A stretch of DNA of 64,000 bases from Acrocarpospora corrugata. GTDB taxonomy: Bacteria; Actinomycetota; Actinomycetes; Streptosporangiales; Streptosporangiaceae. Location of the stretch: positions 1 through 64,000 of the forward strand of contig NZ_BLAD01000064.1 of NCBI RefSeq assembly GCF_009687845.1. Reading direction: 5' to 3'. Position 1 is the first letter of the stretch. Each line of letters begins with the position of its first letter. Below the pieces are notes generated by a model. It made no database searches. It worked only from the letters and a program-made list of their open reading frames with translations, and was not told the DNA's origin. The position numbers and the translations under genes are program-made. Of the stretch, positions 51,457 through 59,783 are shown piece by piece.

Positions 51457-53235
51457 CTATCCGAGCAGGGACAGCAGATCGCGGTCCCCGCGTTCTCGGA
51501 GTCGGGCCAGGAGTTCCACGGTGCCGACCGGGCCGGTCAGGCCGATCCGGGTGGCGATCACTCTGGTGGCCTGGTCGGGGGTGCCGCCGGGAGCGGTGTA
51601 GCCGACCAGGCGGAGTGCCCGCGAGGTGCTGTCGCCGCCGGTGGCCGAGGGCAGGTGCCGGACCCGGAGCATGCCCTCCTCGGAGAGGGTGAGGAAGATG
51701 TGCCCGCCTTCCTTGGCGGCGACCTCGGTGAGGATGCGCTGGAGCGAGCCCACCGCCGGGCCGGACTGCCAGGTCAGTTCCACGTCGCCGGCCGCGCTGC
51801 GCACCGTCTTGGCGTCGCCTGGGTTGAGCCCCAGGTAGGAGGCGAAGCCGCTGGGCAGCGGGATCTCGGCGCCGGACAGGTAGTCGGCGGTCACGTCCAC
51901 CCGCAGCCACCAGCGGCCGTCGGGCTGCCGGAAGCAGCGCCGGGTGTGCGCGACGTCCTTCATGCCGGGTTCGCCCTTGGGCTTGGGCTCGGTCTTCGGC
52001 GGCGGCTTGGGCACCGGCTTCGGCGCGGGTTTGGGCGCCGGCTTGGGTTCGGGTTTGGGCGCCGGTGGTTCAGGCTGGGGGTCAGGCACCGGCACCGGCA
52101 CCGGTTCCGGCTCCGGTTCTTCCGCCGGCTTGGCTTCGACCGCGGGTCTCGGCGGGGGCGCGGGCTTGGGACGTGGCCTGGGCTTGGGCTTGGTGCCGTT
52201 GGCCCCGCTCTGGATCCGCAGTGAGGGCACGTTCTCCAGCCATTCCTTGGCCACCTCGGGCCGGATCCCCAGGCTGGAGACCAGCTGCCTGGCCCGGTTC
52301 ACCGTCGGCGGCCGGTCCGAGTTCACGATCAGCTTGCGGGTCTTCTCCTGCAGTTCGGCCATGTCCCCGGCCACCAGCCACTCGCCGGAGACCTGGTAGC
52401 CGGGCAGCGAGGCCAGCACGAACTGCCAGGCCAGCACGTCCAGCGAGCGCAGCTCCTCCTCGTGCCAGGGGGCCGCGTTGATCAGCCGCGTCTTCGGCGC
52501 GGCCACTCCGAGTAACTCCGCGACCCGCTCCAGGTGGGCCCGGAACGGCGCCGACTCGGCCGACTCCAGCCACTCCTCCAGCCGGGCCCGCAGCGACTTC
52601 TCCATCGCCTCGATCAGCCCGGCCGGCACGGCCAGCAGCCGGGCCAGCTCCTCCTCGGCCGTCGGCGTGTCGGTGAAGACCCGGTTCTGGGCCACCATCC
52701 AGGTCTGGTCGTCCAGCGCCGCGAACACCCCGTCCAGGAGCGCGCACAGATCCCCGGCGGCCGGCGGCACCACCACGGCCAGGTCGCCGTACTCGGCCGG
52801 TTCTATCGGCCGGGAGATGCGCGCGGGGCGGACCAGCTGCGGCTGCCCGAGCCGGGCGAAGACCGCGCCGAACAGGGCGATCAGCACCGGCCGCACCTTC
52901 ACGAACGGCTGGTCGGAGAGCTCCCTGCCGGTCAGCGCCAGCAGTCCGGTCCACGAACCGGCCCGGTCCAGCGCGATCGCCACCTGCGGATCGTCGGCCT
53001 CGTCGGGGTGCAGCACGTGCAGCGCGGGCAGGATGTCGCCGATCGCCGCGGCCCGCCACTGGCTCAGCGTGAGGTCGGTCAGCAGCTCGGCGATGTTCGC
53101 CGGGCCGACCGCCGCCAGCACCCGGCTCATGGGCAGGCTCCGCCACCACGCATCCGGTAATTCCGGCGGGGTGGGGATATTAGCGGCATCACTCCAGCGC
53201 AGTGGTGGCACAAGGTCACTCAGGCAGAAGTTCAT
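51457..53235 (-). CDS. Unassigned paralogue of the sigma-4-like protein (member A)
   Basis: From ATG 53235, chosen because it aligns with the start of its paralogue (MNFCLSDLVPPLRW versus MNLSLSDIVPPLRW), this is 592 residues. Residues 170-250 correspond to the sigma-4-like region of the other protein, but the HTH is eroded (TAEEELARLLAVPAGLIEAM). The two winged-helix segments are replaced by a ~90-residue Pro/Lys/Glu linker (PKPAPKPAPKPVPKPPPK). The C-terminal domain is kept (RRCFRQPDGRWWLRVDV, ending RLRERGDRDLLSLLG). First gene of the three-gene operon. No family recognised; it is likely to partner the other paralogue. Confidence 0.78.
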   Translation of the reverse strand: MNFCLSDLVPPLRWSDAANIPTPPELPDAWWRSLPMSRVLAAVGPANIAELLTDLTLSQWRAAAIGDILPALHVLHPDEADDPQVAIALDRAGSWTGLLALTGRELSDQPFVKVRPVLIALFGAVFARLGQPQLVRPARISRPIEPAEYGDLAVVVPPAAGDLCALLDGVFAALDDQTWMVAQNRVFTDTPTAEEELARLLAVPAGLIEAMEKSLRARLEEWLESAESAPFRAHLERVAELLGVAAPKTRLINAAPWHEEELRSLDVLAWQFVLASLPGYQVSGEWLVAGDMAELQEKTRKLIVNSDRPPTVNRARQLVSSLGIRPEVAKEWLENVPSLRIQSGANGTKPKPRPRPKPAPPPRPAVEAKPAEEPEPEPVPVPVPDPQPEPPAPKPEPKPAPKPAPKPVPKPPPKTEPKPKGEPGMKDVAHTRRCFRQPDGRWWLRVDVTADYLSGAEIPLPSGFASYLGLNPGDAKTVRSAAGDVELTWQSGPAVGSLQRILTEVAAKEGGHIFLTLSEEGMLRVRHLPSATGGDSTSRALRLVGYTAPGGTPDQATRVIATRIGLTGPVGTVELLARLRERGDRDLLSLLG

Positions 53236-53260
53236 CGCCATCCCCATCACGTACGTAAGA

Positions 53261-53276
53261 CCAGACCATAGTCTGG
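53261..53276. promoter_or_regulatory. Inverted repeat upstream of the UvrD operon
   Basis: CCAGACCATAGTCTGG, a perfect 6-4-6 palindrome, lies 26 bp before the start of the first gene of the three-gene operon. It overlaps a weak promoter-like stretch (TTGCCA on the minus strand). It is a candidate operator; it does not match the actinobacterial LexA box. Confidence 0.45.
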
Positions 53277-53337
53277 CAAATCCCCCGCGTTGGCGGGAGT
53301 TTCTCGGTGACGACCTTGATTCGGCTTCTGCCGGCGC

Positions 53338-54114
53338 CTACTGGCGGACGGCCGCGAACCGGAGCCGGACGTAGTCGGCCATCCAGCCTGACTCGCGCCG
53401 CAGGGCCGGCGCGGCCAGCTCGTTCACCCGCCGGAGCAGCGGTTCCACCGTGCCCATCGGCACCCCGTCGAGCAGCGAGTGCGCGAACATGCGCACCCAG
53501 TCGGCGGCGCCGTTGGGGCAGTCGTCCAGCGGGGTCGGCCGGTCGAAGTACTCCACCAGGCGGAGCGTGAAACCGGCCCGCTCCAGGCGGACCGCGTACT
53601 CGGCGGGGCTGGGGAAGTACCACGGCAGGTGCGGGTCGCGCAGGCCGTGCTCGCGCCAGGCGGTGAGCATCGCGGCGGTGAGCGCGGCGCAGTTGCCCGC
53701 GCCGCCGAGCTCGCCGACGAACCGGCCGCCGGGCTGCAGGGCCATCCGGACGCATTCGATCACCGCGTCCGGGTCCCGGCTCATCCAGTGCAGCGCCGCG
53801 TTGGAGAAGACCGCGTCGTACGGCTGCGCCACGGTGAAGTCGTGCCCGTCCCCGACCGTGAAATCCAGGCCGGGGTACTGGGCGATGGCGGTCTCGATCA
53901 TCGAGTGCGACCCGTCGATGCCGAGCACCCTGGCGCCGCGCGAGGCTATCTCGGCGGTGAGCACGCCGGTGCCGCAGCCCAGGTCGAGCACACGCTCGCC
54001 CGGCTGCGGGTCCAGCAGGTCCACCAGTGGAGCGCCCTGCGCGGAGACGTAGCCGAACGAGCTGTCGTAAGCGCGAGCGTTCCACCGTATGAGACTTGGG
54101 GTGTCATATCGCAA
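53338..54114 (-). CDS. SAM-dependent methyltransferase (trans-aconitate-methyltransferase-like)
   Basis: A 258-residue class I methyltransferase. The SAM-binding motif VLDLGCGTGVLTAEIA lies at ~43-58, followed by GIDGSHSMIETA and FSNAALHWM. The ALHW motif and the last part, with DWVRMFAHSLLDG, are as in Tam-like (trans-aconitate 2-methyltransferase-related) enzymes. The substrate is not certain. It is a lone gene between the UvrD operon and the solute-binding lipoprotein gene, all on the minus strand. Confidence 0.85.
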   Translation of the reverse strand: MRYDTPSLIRWNARAYDSSFGYVSAQGAPLVDLLDPQPGERVLDLGCGTGVLTAEIASRGARVLGIDGSHSMIETAIAQYPGLDFTVGDGHDFTVAQPYDAVFSNAALHWMSRDPDAVIECVRMALQPGGRFVGELGGAGNCAALTAAMLTAWREHGLRDPHLPWYFPSPAEYAVRLERAGFTLRLVEYFDRPTPLDDCPNGAADWVRMFAHSLLDGVPMGTVEPLLRRVNELAAPALRRESGWMADYVRLRFAAVRQ

Positions 54115-54173
54115 GATCGGCTCTCATTCCACGGTATAGGCATACTGTACGGCCTCCGTGGAATGCATGGTGG

Positions 54174-55244
54174 TCAGCCGATCTGCTGGGTCCAATGTTG
54201 CTGAAGGTAGGTCTTCGCGGCGTCCTGTTGCGGGATGGTGAGCGTAACCGGGGTTCCGTAGACCTTGGGCAGCTTCGCGGCGGCTTCCTGGTCGAGCCCG
54301 CCGCGCATCTCCATCGCCTCCATCCGGACCGGCCTGGCGTACCCGCGCAGGAAGAGGTTCTGGCCCTCGTCGGAGAACAGGAACTCCTGCCACAGCCGGG
54401 CCGCGGCCGGGTGCCGGGCCTTGGCGTTGATCGCCTGCACGAAGTGCGAGGCGAGCACGGTGCCCCTCGGGATGGTCACCTTCAGCTCCGGCCTGTCGTG
54501 CTCGGCGGCGGTGGCGGCCTTGGCCAGGTTGAGGTAGTCCCAGTCGAGCAGCGCGGCGGCCCGGTCGGGGGTGGACAGCACGCCCGCCTTCTTCAGCTCG
54601 GTGAAGAACTGCACGCCGCGCGCGGCGTCCGGCTGGCCGCCCGCGAGCGAGGTCGCCATCACGCCGGCGAACCCGGACGCGGTGCGCAGCGGGTCGCCGG
54701 GCAGGGCGACCGTGTTGCCGGGCTTCAGCAGGGCCGCGAATGAGGCGGGCTCGGCCATCCTGGCGGGGTCGTAGCCGATCGACATGTAGCCGCCGTAGCC
54801 CGCGTACCAGGAGCCGGAGGGCTCCTTCAGGTCGTCGGCGATGTCCTGCCAGCCGAGCACCCGGTAGGGCGCGAAGGCGGCGGCGTTGGCGACGGCCACG
54901 TCCAGGCTCAGGTCGTACACGTCGGGGGTCTGCGCGCCGGCCGAGGCCAGCTGCTGGGCGCTGGTGGCCTCCGGCTTGAGCGCGGTCACCTTCACGCCGT
55001 ACTTGTCGGCGAACTCGTCGATGATCGCGCCGTAGTTCACCCAGTCCCTGGGCAGGCCGACGACGACCAGCTCGCCCTCCTTCTGGGCCGTCTCGATCAG
55101 CCGGTCCATGTTGGTGAATCCCGACTGCAGGCTGGCGGCCTTGGGGTTCACCGGCGGCAGGTTCTTGGAGTCCGTAGCCGGGGCGGAGCAGGCGGCCGCG
55201 GCCACCGCGAGCAGGGCTATCAGACCTAGAGCACGTGTGGTCAC
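54174..55244 (-). CDS. Solute-binding lipoprotein of an ABC importer (orphan)
   Basis: The protein has 356 residues, with a lipobox at the end of a signal peptide (LLAVAAAACSA; lipid-linked Cys near residue 19). The rest is a periplasmic-binding-protein fold of the iron/polyamine/thiamine type: LIETAQKEGELVVVGLP, DVYDLSLDVAVANAA, YGGYMSIGYDP, WQEFLFSDEGQNLFL. No permease or ATPase gene is adjacent, so its partners lie elsewhere. Substrate unknown. Confidence 0.85.
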   Translation of the reverse strand: MTTRALGLIALLAVAAAACSAPATDSKNLPPVNPKAASLQSGFTNMDRLIETAQKEGELVVVGLPRDWVNYGAIIDEFADKYGVKVTALKPEATSAQQLASAGAQTPDVYDLSLDVAVANAAAFAPYRVLGWQDIADDLKEPSGSWYAGYGGYMSIGYDPARMAEPASFAALLKPGNTVALPGDPLRTASGFAGVMATSLAGGQPDAARGVQFFTELKKAGVLSTPDRAAALLDWDYLNLAKAATAAEHDRPELKVTIPRGTVLASHFVQAINAKARHPAAARLWQEFLFSDEGQNLFLRGYARPVRMEAMEMRGGLDQEAAAKLPKVYGTPVTLTIPQQDAAKTYLQQHWTQQIG

Positions 55245-55292
55245 GATTCGAATACTTGGCGTGATTTTCCGGCCGGTCGAGGAGGCACGCCG

Positions 55293-55499
55293 TCAGCCGG
55301 GGACGACCTTTGCCGCCACCATGACGTTCTCGGGAAACTCCACCAGCGTGCCGTCGCGTTTCCGGACCGCCAGCGTGCCGCCGGACCACGATTCCAGTAC
55401 GCCCACGACGTCCCGAAATCCTTCCGGCACCTTGCGCCGCACGGTCACCCGGCGTCCCACGTCTTCCGCGGAGATGCTCACTGTGAGCCGAAAGGCCAC
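55293..55499 (-). CDS. Small beta-rich protein like the N-terminal domain of actinobacterial GNATs
   Basis: A 68-residue protein from GTG 55499, which follows AGGAGGGGG; an upstream start at 55559 has no ribosome site. The chain AEDVGRRVTVRRKVPEG ... DVVGVLESWSGGTLAVRKRDG looks like the SH3-like domain found before GNAT acetyltransferase domains in actinobacteria, commonly next to fdxA. Here the acetyltransferase domain is absent, so this is either a stand-alone version or a remnant. Divergent from fdxA. Confidence 0.65.
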   Translation of the reverse strand: MAFRLTVSISAEDVGRRVTVRRKVPEGFRDVVGVLESWSGGTLAVRKRDGTLVEFPENVMVAAKVVPG

Positions 55500-55597
55500 A
55501 GGTTTGACCCCCTCCTGTTTCAGCCACCTGGCAGGCAACGCAATACTAGGCGTTAGCAACCCGCGGCCCGTGTCGTGCCGGAGAGAAGGAGCCCGAG

Positions 55598-55924
55598 GTG
55601 ACCTACGTCATCGCGCAGCCTTGCGTGGATGTCCTGGACAAGGCGTGCATCGAGGAATGCCCCGTCGACTGCATCTACGAGGGCAACCGCATGCTCTACA
55701 TTCACCCCGACGAGTGTGTGGACTGCGGTGCGTGCGAACCGGTCTGCCCGGTGGAGGCCATCTTCTACGAGGACGACCTGCCCGAGCAGTGGAAGGATTT
55801 CTACCGCGCCAACGTGGACTTCTTCGATGGCCTGGGGTCGCCTGGCGGCGCCGCCAAGGTCGGGAAGATCGATAAGGACCACGAGGTCGTGGCCGCGATG
55901 CCCCCGCAGGCCGCCGACCACTGA
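55598..55924 (+). CDS. fdxA: Seven-iron ferredoxin FdxA
   Basis: A 108-residue ferredoxin with [17 protein letters not shown] (the [3Fe-4S] and partial [4Fe-4S] ligands) and [16 protein letters not shown]. Its C-terminal extension is typical of actinobacterial FdxA. It is a cytoplasmic low-potential electron carrier for P450s and other enzymes. The start is GTG 55598 (GGAG upstream). It is followed by a modest hairpin and then dapC, the conserved actinobacterial order. Confidence 0.95.
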   Translation: MTYVIAQPCVDVLDKACIEECPVDCIYEGNRMLYIHPDECVDCGACEPVCPVEAIFYEDDLPEQWKDFYRANVDFFDGLGSPGGAAKVGKIDKDHEVVAAMPPQAADH

Positions 55925-55942
55925 GCTAACTTGTTCGCCACG

Positions 55943-55968
55943 GCCGCCCGCTGACCCCGGTGGGCGGC
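55943..55968 (+). terminator. Weak hairpin after fdxA
   Basis: GCCGCCC pairs with GGGCGGC around a 12-base region that adds a few G-U pairs, in the 72-bp gap between fdxA and dapC. There is no T run, so termination may be partial. Confidence 0.4.
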
Positions 55969-55996
55969 TTCCGCATGCCCGTTGGGGGGACGTTCG

Positions 55997-57076
55997 TTGA
56001 TCGCACTGCCTGATTTTCCGTGGGACCGGCTCACGCCGTACAAGGAGGTGGCGCAGGCCCACCCGGACGGCATCGCCGACCTGTCGGTCGGCACGCCGGT
56101 CGATCCGGTGCCCGAGCTGGTACGGCAGGCGCTCGCCGACGCCTCCGACAGCCCCGGCTACCCGCTCACCCACGGCACGCCCGAACTGCGCGCCGCCGCC
56201 GCCGGCTGGCTGGCCCGCCGGCACGGGGTGCACGTGGACCCGGCCGCCGTGCTGCCCGTCATCGGCACCAAGGAGCTGGTCGCCTGGCTGCCCACCCTGC
56301 TCGGGGTGCGCGGCGGCGACCGGGTGGTCTTCCCCGAGCTGGCCTACCCGACCTACGACGTGGGCGCGCGACTGGCGGGAGCGGAGCCGTACGCGACCGA
56401 CGGGCTGGTCGCGCTCGGGCCCGAGCGGGCGCCGCTGGTCTGGGTGAACTCGCCGTCCAACCCGACCGGGCGGGTGCTGCCGGCCGGGCACCTGGCCAAG
56501 GTGGTGGACTGGGCCCGCGAGCACGGCTCGATCGTCGCCTCCGACGAGTGCTACATCGGCCTCGGCTGGGAGGAACAGCCGGTCTCGATCCTGCACCCGG
56601 ACGTCTGCGGCGGCTCCCACCAGGGCCTCCTCGCGGTGCACTCCCTGTCGAAACGGTCCAATCTGGCCGGATACCGGGCGGGGTTCGTCACCGGCGATCC
56701 GGAGCTCGTCCAGCGGCTGCTGGAAGTCCGCAAGCACGCCGGCATGATCATGCCGGGACCGGTCCAGGCGGCCATGGCGGCCGCGCTCCAGGACGACGCG
56801 CACGCCGAGGAACAGCGGGCCCGATACGCGGCGCGCCGGAGCGTTCTGCGCCCCGCGCTGGAGGCGGCGGGCTGGCGGATCGAGCACTCCACCGCCGGTC
56901 TCTACCTGTGGGCCGGCGACGGTTCCGGCTGCTGGGACCAGGTGCGGCGGCTGTCGGAGAAGGGCATCCTGGTGGCCCCGGGAGATTTCTACGGTACGGC
57001 CGGAAAGCAACACATTCGTATCGCGATTACGGCCACAGATGAACGGATAAATGCGGTCGTGCGTCGGCTCCAGTAG
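55997..57076 (+). CDS. dapC: Succinyldiaminopimelate aminotransferase (DapC)
   Basis: A 359-residue fold-type I PLP enzyme. TTG 55997 (GGGGGGA upstream) gives the usual actinobacterial N-terminus LIALPDFPWDRLTPYKE; an in-frame TTG at 55982 lies within the ribosome site. PLP-site motifs are SVGTPVDPVP, GTKELVAWLP, NSPSNPTGRVLP, SDECYIGLGW and the Schiff-base lysine in HSLSKRSNLAGYRAGF. It makes succinyl-diaminopimelate for lysine and peptidoglycan synthesis. dapE, which acts directly after it, is 1.5 kb downstream. Confidence 0.94.
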   Translation: MIALPDFPWDRLTPYKEVAQAHPDGIADLSVGTPVDPVPELVRQALADASDSPGYPLTHGTPELRAAAAGWLARRHGVHVDPAAVLPVIGTKELVAWLPTLLGVRGGDRVVFPELAYPTYDVGARLAGAEPYATDGLVALGPERAPLVWVNSPSNPTGRVLPAGHLAKVVDWAREHGSIVASDECYIGLGWEEQPVSILHPDVCGGSHQGLLAVHSLSKRSNLAGYRAGFVTGDPELVQRLLEVRKHAGMIMPGPVQAAMAAALQDDAHAEEQRARYAARRSVLRPALEAAGWRIEHSTAGLYLWAGDGSGCWDQVRRLSEKGILVAPGDFYGTAGKQHIRIAITATDERINAVVRRLQ

Positions 57077-57087
57077 GATCGCGCGCC

Positions 57088-57702
57088 ATGACGACAGCGG
57101 TGGTGCTCGGCCTGAGCGTCGCGACGCTTATCGTCGTGCTGGGCGCGTTCATCGCCACCACCCGCCAGGACAGGCGGGTGGTTCCGGCGAACGGGGGACT
57201 CGACTTCGGCCCTGGTCAGGGGCCCGCCTTCTTCGATCCCCGGACCATCAAGGTCGGCGACACCGTGCATGTCGCGGGTGTCCGCTACAAGACCATGGGA
57301 GCGTTGCATCTTTCCTGGCACGGCGAGCAGTGGACCGAGCATCTGCTGGACGACGGCACCCGCCGCTACCAGTGGCTCTCGGTGCAGGAGCGCGACGTCC
57401 AGGAGGAGGTCGCCCACCTGGAGGTCCTGCTCTGGACCCAGGTTCCGGCCCAGGGCATGGTGCCCGCCAAGAGCATGCTGATCATGGAGGGCGTGGAGTT
57501 CTTCCCGATCGAGCGGGGGACTGTCGCGTTCCGGGCCGAGGGCATGACCGGGCTGCCGGACCGCGGGCTGCTGGACTTCGCCGACTACCGGGCCAATGAC
57601 GGGCGGCTACTGTCGTTCCAGCGGGTGCAGGGCGGGCAGTGGGTGGCTTCGTACGCGTCGCCGCTGACGCCTGGTTCGATCCAGGTGGAGCGGCTGGGCT
57701 AG
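57088..57702 (+). CDS. DUF4178-type membrane-anchored protein
   Basis: The protein has 204 residues: one N-terminal membrane helix (VVLGLSVATLIVVLGAFIA) and a beta-rich domain (residues ~55-200). The beta-rich domain contains KVGDTVHVAGVRYKTMGAL, YQWLSVQER and the W-rich spacing of the DUF4178 family. Function unknown. It lies 11 bp after dapC and its end overlaps the convergent gene by four bases. Confidence 0.75.
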   Translation: MTTAVVLGLSVATLIVVLGAFIATTRQDRRVVPANGGLDFGPGQGPAFFDPRTIKVGDTVHVAGVRYKTMGALHLSWHGEQWTEHLLDDGTRRYQWLSVQERDVQEEVAHLEVLLWTQVPAQGMVPAKSMLIMEGVEFFPIERGTVAFRAEGMTGLPDRGLLDFADYRANDGRLLSFQRVQGGQWVASYASPLTPGSIQVERLG

Positions 57703-58499
57703 CCGATCGCCATCGGCGCGCCCTTGGTGGATTTATCGTCTTTCCAGCCGTCGTGTCCGGATTCGGCGACCCAGCGGACGCCGTCGTAGCCGATCTGACG
57801 CAGGCCGTACTGCTGGGCGTGCGTGACGTACCAGGTCGCGACCAGCCAGCTGTCCTTCTTGGCCGCCGCGCCGAGCGCGCGGGTGAGCTCCTTGCGGGCG
57901 GCTTCCGGGGTGAGCTTGACCGGCTTCTCCGCGGGCGGGTACCAGCAGTGCACGGCCTTCGGGACCCGGCCGCCGAACGCGCCGGCCAGGATCACCGCGG
58001 TGGCCCGGTGGTCGGCGTACGCGCCGCCGTCGGCGGAACGTTGCACCTCCTGGGCGGCGTCGTGCAGCGGCATGTCCAGGTAGCCGTCCACCTTCTCCAG
58101 GGCGGCGAAGAACTTCCTGGTCGAGTAGACGGGGTCCAGCAACTGGTCCACGGTGCCCCAGCCCTGGGACGGGCGCTGCTGGAAGATGCCGACCGAGTCG
58201 CGGTCGCCGTACGGGATGTTGCTGAGCTTGGACTCCTGGATGGCGGTGATATAGGCGATCTCCAGGGCCCGCTCCGGCAGCTTGCGCCGGGCCGCCACGG
58301 CGGCGATGGTGGCCGCCACCTGGGACTGCTCGATGTCGAGTTCGAGCGTGCCGTCCGGGGTGGTGATCTGGCAGTGCTCGCCGAGCACGAACGGTTTCGC
58401 CCGGTTGAGCAGGTATTGGACCGCGAAGAAGATGCCGGCGCCCAGAACCACGAGGATGGCCAGGATGATCAGGAGAGTTCTGGGGACGCGCGTTGTCAC
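57699..58499 (-). CDS. Membrane-anchored protein with lysozyme/transglycosylase-like features
   Basis: A 266-residue protein: an N-terminal membrane helix (TLLIILAILVVLGAGIFFAVQYLL), then a globular part. That part has ITAIQESKLSN, DRDSVGIFQQRPSQGWG and LDPVYSTRKFFAAL, which recall the SLT/goose-lysozyme fold (Glu in QESK and the IFQQRPS motif). Similar actinobacterial proteins are usually annotated as hypothetical or transporter-like. A cell-wall-related role is a guess. Convergent with the DUF4178 gene. Confidence 0.7.
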   Translation of the reverse strand: MTTRVPRTLLIILAILVVLGAGIFFAVQYLLNRAKPFVLGEHCQITTPDGTLELDIEQSQVAATIAAVAARRKLPERALEIAYITAIQESKLSNIPYGDRDSVGIFQQRPSQGWGTVDQLLDPVYSTRKFFAALEKVDGYLDMPLHDAAQEVQRSADGGAYADHRATAVILAGAFGGRVPKAVHCWYPPAEKPVKLTPEAARKELTRALGAAAKKDSWLVATWYVTHAQQYGLRQIGYDGVRWVAESGHDGWKDDKSTKGAPMAIG

Positions 58500-58537
58500 G
58501 TCCCAGAACCTACCCGGACTCCCTAGGCTGGTGTTCC

Positions 58538-59584
58538 ATGCGATTGGATCAGGACGTCAGGACGCTCACCGCAGAACTGGTGGACATCGCCTCGGAGAGC
58601 GGCCAGGAGAAGCCGCTCGCCGACGCCGTCGAGGCGGCGCTGGCCGGCCTCGGCCACCTCACCGTGGACCGGGACGGCGCGAACATCGTGGCCCGCACCC
58701 ACCTCGGCCGGGCCGAGCGGGTGGTGGTGGCCGGGCACCTGGACACCGTCCCGATCGCCGGGAACCTGCCCAGCCGGGTCGAGGGCGACCGGCTGTACGG
58801 CTGCGGCGGCACCGACATGAAGAGCGGCGTGGCCGTCCAGCTCAAACTGGCCCTGCTGGCCGAGCCCAACCGCGACCTCACCCTGGTCTTCTACGACTGC
58901 GAGGAGATCGAGGCGGCCCGCAACGGCCTCGGCCTGCTGGTCCGCGAGCACCCAGACTGGGTGCGCGGCGACTTCGCGGTGCTGATGGAGCCCACCGCCG
59001 GCGAGATCGAGGGCGGCTGCCAGGGCACCGTCCGGGCCGAGGTGGTCGCCACCGGCGTGCGCGCGCACAGCGCCAGGTCCTGGCTGGGGGTCAACGCGAT
59101 CCACGGCTCCGCCGAGATCCTGAACCGGCTGATCGCGCTGGAGCCCAGGAAGCCGGTGGTGGACGGCCTGGCCTACCACGAGGGCGTGAACGCGGTCCTG
59201 ATCAACGGCGGCCACGCCGGGAACGTGATCCCCGACGAGTGCGTGGTGACGGTCAACTACCGGTTCGCGCCGGACCGGTCCGAGGAGCAGGCTCAGGCGT
59301 ATCTGGCGGAGCTGTTCGACGGCTTCGAGGTCCGGATCGTGGACAGCGCGCCCGGGGCCAGGCCCGGCCTGGACCACCCGATCGCGGCGGCGTTCACGGC
59401 CATCGTCGGCGGCACGCCGCAGGCCAAGGTCGCCTGGACGGATGTGGCGCGTTTCTCCGCGCTCGGCGTGCCGGCCGTGAACTACGGCCCCGGCGACCCG
59501 GCACTCGCCCACAAGCGGGACGAATACGTGGAACTATCCAAGATCGTGGAGGCCGAGCGGGTCATGACCACCTGGCTGACCTGA
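58538..59584 (+). CDS. dapE: Succinyl-diaminopimelate desuccinylase (DapE)
   Basis: The 348-residue M20 zinc amidohydrolase is started at ATG 58538; the reading open from 58493 only adds unlikely residues. Metal-binding motifs are GHLDTVP, GGTDMKSG, YDCEEIEA (catalytic Glu), MEPTAG and the C-terminal GPGDPALAHKRDEYV. It hydrolyses N-succinyl-LL-diaminopimelate in lysine/peptidoglycan synthesis and works with DapC upstream. It is divergent from the membrane protein gene and followed by a strong terminator. Confidence 0.95.
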   Translation: MRLDQDVRTLTAELVDIASESGQEKPLADAVEAALAGLGHLTVDRDGANIVARTHLGRAERVVVAGHLDTVPIAGNLPSRVEGDRLYGCGGTDMKSGVAVQLKLALLAEPNRDLTLVFYDCEEIEAARNGLGLLVREHPDWVRGDFAVLMEPTAGEIEGGCQGTVRAEVVATGVRAHSARSWLGVNAIHGSAEILNRLIALEPRKPVVDGLAYHEGVNAVLINGGHAGNVIPDECVVTVNYRFAPDRSEEQAQAYLAELFDGFEVRIVDSAPGARPGLDHPIAAAFTAIVGGTPQAKVAWTDVARFSALGVPAVNYGPGDPALAHKRDEYVELSKIVEAERVMTTWLT

Positions 59585-59616
59585 GCGCTGACCTGGGGGA
59601 ATGTCCCCGGAAAGAA

Positions 59617-59662
59617 GAAAGTGGCTTTCCTCGCCGGCCATTTGGCGGGGAAAGCCACTTTC
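59617..59662 (+). terminator. Strong terminator after dapE
   Basis: A 19-bp stem (arm GAAAGTGGCTTTCCTCGCC, one G-T pair) with an 8-base loop (GGCCATTT) lies 32 bp after the dapE stop. It is the longest hairpin in the window and separates dapE from the LOG-family genes. Confidence 0.85.
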
Positions 59663-59783
59663 AGTCCCGAGCAGCACCCTCGACTCTTAGACGCGGCCTC
59701 CGCGAAAACCGGTTCCGCTCGTTTCCGAAGAATTTCAAGATTCTTTTCGGGAGCTTCCCGAGCCGCCGGTACCGTGGGTCGGC

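Noticed and set aside
53261-53276. Palindrome before the UvrD operon as a LexA (SOS) box
   Set aside because: CCAGAC-N4-GTCTGG lacks the GAAC/GTTC half-sites of actinobacterial LexA boxes; kept only as a generic candidate operator.
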